Shown piece by piece: positions 61,899 to 64,000 of a DNA stretch of 64,000 nt. Source of the DNA: CAISDA01 sp050258555 (GTDB lineage: Bacteria; Bacteroidota; Ignavibacteria; UBA10030; UBA8401); assembly GCA_050258555.1 (NCBI GenBank), contig JBLMZA010000128.1:9866-73865 (forward strand), in the 5' to 3' direction. Position numbers and translations under genes: made by a program. Position 1 is the first letter of the stretch; every line of letters starts with the position of its first letter. The notes under the pieces are model-generated. The model had not been told where the DNA came from, ran no database searches, and saw only the letters and a list, made by a program, of their open reading frames with translations.

Positions 61899-62894
61899 TC
61901 AGTCGCGGCGCGCCGCCCCGGGCCGCCACTTGTCGGCGCCCTTCAGGATCCCGTTCACCGTAAAGGCCGCGGCTTCCCGGCGCGTGAGCCTGCGCGCCCA
62001 GCGGACGCGGGCGGCCGTGTCGGCGCCGGGACCGGTATTGCCGTATTCCATATAGCGGGCAGTGGTCTCCGCCTCGGCCTTGTTCCAGTTGTGCCATCCT
62101 TCGGGACGGATATGCGCGCCGAGACTGCAGTGGATGAATGCGGTCGAGGCATACAGCCTCCAGGGACGGCCGAGGTACACCTGACGCCCGGCGCTGTCCG
62201 CGATGAGCGTGCAGTCGAGAAATACAAACCCGTATTCGCGCGTGGCGGGCGTGGATGCCGCCGTCACATACGAATTCTTTTTGCTTTCGATCGTGCAGCG
62301 CTCGAAGACGGCGGTGGCCGGACCGAATATGAAATCGGTCGTCCCCTCGATCCAGCAGTCGACGAAATATTGGCGGCTGCTTTCGCCCGCGGCCAAGAGC
62401 GTGTCCTGATTTCCGAGAAACCGGCAGTTGCGGAAGATGCACCGGTCTCCTTCCACATGCATCGCCACCGCCTGCCCCACCGGACCCGATGCGTTCTCGA
62501 ATGTGATGTTCTCGCAGGTAATGTTGTTCGCCTGGATGAGACAGGTATAGGAGGTGAATGTCGTGAACTTTCTGCCGGCGCTGTCCGTCTTGCCCGAATA
62601 ATCCGAATTGGTGATCACGACGCCGTCCCTGCTTTCGCCGACGATCGTGATGCGGCTCTGCGTGGGCGGAATGACGAGCTTCTCGCGGTAAACGCCGTTC
62701 TTCACGAAAATGACGATGTCTTTCTCCGGGTAATTCGGAGAGGCATTGACGGCCTCCTGCACGGACGGATAATTGCCCGATCCGTCCCGGGCAACCGTGA
62801 ACGTCCGTGTGCCCGGAGCGGCCGATGCGACAGCGGCGGCGAAGGCAAGCGCAAGCAGGAGAAGGATTCTTGGGAAATGGCGGATCATGAGCAT
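61899..62894 (-). CDS. Pectinesterase (CE8)
   Basis: 331 residues. It removes methyl esters from pectin, or acts on related plant polymers. A Sec signal peptide (ILLLLALAFAAAVASAAP) precedes the beta-helix. Catalytic motifs: GNQDTLLA (Gln/Asp), YFVDCWIEGTTDFIFG (both catalytic Asp) and LGRPWR (Arg). The ATG used is one of two three codons apart; neither has a strong ribosome site. It is the last minus-strand gene and diverges from the MscS gene. Confidence 0.92.
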   Translation of the reverse strand: MLMIRHFPRILLLLALAFAAAVASAAPGTRTFTVARDGSGNYPSVQEAVNASPNYPEKDIVIFVKNGVYREKLVIPPTQSRITIVGESRDGVVITNSDYSGKTDSAGRKFTTFTSYTCLIQANNITCENITFENASGPVGQAVAMHVEGDRCIFRNCRFLGNQDTLLAAGESSRQYFVDCWIEGTTDFIFGPATAVFERCTIESKKNSYVTAASTPATREYGFVFLDCTLIADSAGRQVYLGRPWRLYASTAFIHCSLGAHIRPEGWHNWNKAEAETTARYMEYGNTGPGADTAARVRWARRLTRREAAAFTVNGILKGADKWRPGAARRD

Positions 62895-62948
62895 AGTGTA
62901 GCAAACTCTTCCCTGAAATGCCACAGAATTCTCATGCACCCGGTCCAT

Positions 62949-62969
62949 GCGATCACACGGTGTGACCGC
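62949..62969. promoter_or_regulatory. Palindrome in the pectinesterase/MscS divergent region
   Basis: GCGATCACAC and GTGTGACCGC flank a single base, 9 of 10 arm positions complementary. A TATACT -10-like box (62998-63003) for the MscS gene follows. Possible operator; no regulator gene is nearby. Confidence 0.35.
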
Positions 62970-63055
62970 TTCCGCACTCCGCGCCGCATTTTTCTGTTAT
63001 ACTCTATTGCAGCACGTGCACAGATGGAAACGAATCGAAGGAAAGGCGATCGGCT

Positions 63056-64000
63056 ATGGGGGATGCATTTGCCAGACTGCTTGCGGACAATTACTATCAT
63101 GACTGGATCATCGCGGCGCTGCTGCTGATCGGGAGCTACGCCGCACTGCTCCTGCTGCGGAATGTGGCCGTGAGGACCGCGGGCGCCATCGCGCGCAAAA
63201 CGGCCACAACGATCGATGACCTCGTCGTCAGCCTGATCGGAAAGACGAGCGCCGCGGCGCTCTTCATCGCGGCGCTCTTCATCGCCTCACTCACGCTCCG
63301 CGTCAATTGGGTCGTGCAGGATGTGCTGAACAAGACGGGCATGGTGGCGCTCATCATCCAGGGCGCGCTCTGGGCGGGGGCGGTGATCGCGTATGCGATC
63401 TCCTTTGCCAGACGGAAGCGAATCGATCAGGAGCCGGGCAACGAAACGGTCTTGAATGCGGTGGGGATTCTGGGGAAGGTGCTCATCTGGACGGTCGTGC
63501 TCCTGCTCATGCTCGACAATCTCGGATTCAACATCACGGCGCTCGTCACGGGACTCGGCATCGGCGGCATCGCCGTGGCGCTCGCACTGCAGAACATCCT
63601 GAGCGATCTGTTCGCATCGCTCTCGATCATCATCGATAAGCCCTTCGTGATCGGCGACTTCATCGTCGTGGACGACTATATGGGCACGATCGAGAATATC
63701 GGGCTCAAGACGACGCGCGTGCGGAGCCTTTCGGGTGAGCAGCTCGTCTTTTCCAATACGGATCTGCTGAAAAGCCGGATCCGCAATTTCAAGCGCATGC
63801 AGGAGCGGCGCGTGGTCTTCACCGTCAACGTGAAATACGACACGCCCCCATCGCGGCTCCGAAACATTCCTTCCGAGCTCCGGCGCATCATCGAATCGTG
63901 CGCCCGCACGAGATTCGATCGCGCGCATTTCAGCCGCTTCGGCGACTCGGCGCTCATCTTCGAGTGCGTCTATTACGTGACCGATGCGGAGTACAATCTC
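63056..64000 (+). CDS. MscS-family mechanosensitive channel (5' part)
   Basis: 315 codons to the window edge. Several N-terminal membrane helices are followed by the MscS pore region (LGFNITALVTGLGIGGIAVA, then LQNILSDLFASLSIIIDKPF) and the beta domain (IGDFIVVDDYMGTIENIGLK, LVFSNTDLLKSRIRNF). It should act as an osmotic safety valve in the inner membrane. AAAGG about 10 bases before the ATG supports the start. The C-terminus is outside the window. Confidence 0.92.
   Translation, partial: MGDAFARLLADNYYHDWIIAALLLIGSYAALLLLRNVAVRTAGAIARKTATTIDDLVVSLIGKTSAAALFIAALFIASLTLRVNWVVQDVLNKTGMVALIIQGALWAGAVIAYAISFARRKRIDQEPGNETVLNAVGILGKVLIWTVVLLLMLDNLGFNITALVTGLGIGGIAVALALQNILSDLFASLSIIIDKPFVIGDFIVVDDYMGTIENIGLKTTRVRSLSGEQLVFSNTDLLKSRIRNFKRMQERRVVFTVNVKYDTPPSRLRNIPSELRRIIESCARTRFDRAHFSRFGDSALIFECVYYVTDAEYNL

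Noticed and set aside
1..64000. CRISPR arrays, tRNA, rRNA, insertion sequences
   Set aside because: No repeat-spacer series, cloverleaf-like stretches, ribosomal sequence or transposase motifs were found in the gaps between genes, which are all under 300 bases.

Overview
The window is a GC-rich (about 60%) bacterial chromosome segment with no RNA genes, phage genes or transposons. It is almost fully coding: no gap between genes exceeds 300 bases. A subtilisin-like protease ends in a type IX secretion sorting domain of the 'NYPNPFNPSTTI' kind. Together with frequent lipoproteins and the general gene repertoire, this points to the Bacteroidota/Chlorobiota/Ignavibacteriota side of the FCB group. 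The species cannot be named from this sequence alone.

Region 1 (1-9084, + strand) is a signalling locus. The tail of a DppC/OppC-type ABC permease overlaps a 1242-residue protein with a Ser/Thr kinase domain, an AAA ATPase domain and TPR repeats. That gene overlaps (ATGA) a sigma54 enhancer-binding protein whose receiver domain is degenerate. About 160 bases after the activator gene lies a consensus -24/-12 promoter (TGGCACG-N4-TTGCA), preceded by four TGTAACGA half-sites. The promoter faces a lipoprotein, a TPR protein and a GAF-domain histidine kinase. The parts look like a split hybrid Ser/Thr-His kinase system with its own sigma54-controlled output.

Region 2 (9213-23475, - strand) holds htpG, a PAS hybrid histidine kinase that lacks its phospho-accepting histidine, envelope proteins (DUF748, beta-barrel, DUF1003) and a stress block. 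The stress block contains a large catalase, a holin-like membrane protein, a DUF892 ferritin-like protein, an OmpA-type protein with a small lmo0937-type membrane protein, a LuxR-type response regulator, glycine-zipper and BON proteins, and a YihY/BrkB protein.

Region 3 (23533-39711, - strand) is carbohydrate metabolism: TreY, a GH57 enzyme, a TreS-maltokinase fusion, an SDR, a glycogen debranching enzyme, TreZ, 6-phosphogluconolactonase and glucose-6-phosphate dehydrogenase. Together they would turn glycogen or maltodextrin into trehalose and feed the oxidative pentose phosphate pathway. The maltokinase half has both key aspartates changed to asparagine.

Region 4 (39751-53726, - strand) holds the secreted S8 protease, an FAD/Rieske oxidoreductase, a CbpA-type DnaJ, a Gly-Thr-rich secreted protein, class I fructose-bisphosphate aldolase, phosphoketolase, 6-phosphogluconate dehydrogenase, a second YihY protein, a YtxH protein and bacterioferritin. 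Aldolase, phosphoketolase and Gnd complete, with Zwf and Pgl, a phosphoketolase-type sugar route.

Region 5 (53763-62894, - strand) holds a RibD-type reductase, an MCE/Mla lipid-transport set (MlaD, MlaF, MlaE), a secreted protein, a clostripain-like protease, small YtxH and membrane proteins, a PAS protein with a degenerate kinase remnant, and a pectinesterase. A partial MscS channel (+ strand) closes the window.

A motif of about 22 bases (GGATGAAAA...(A)CATCC) recurs upstream of four stress-type transcription units on the - strand and suggests a local regulon. One candidate regulator is the LuxR-type gene next to one copy.
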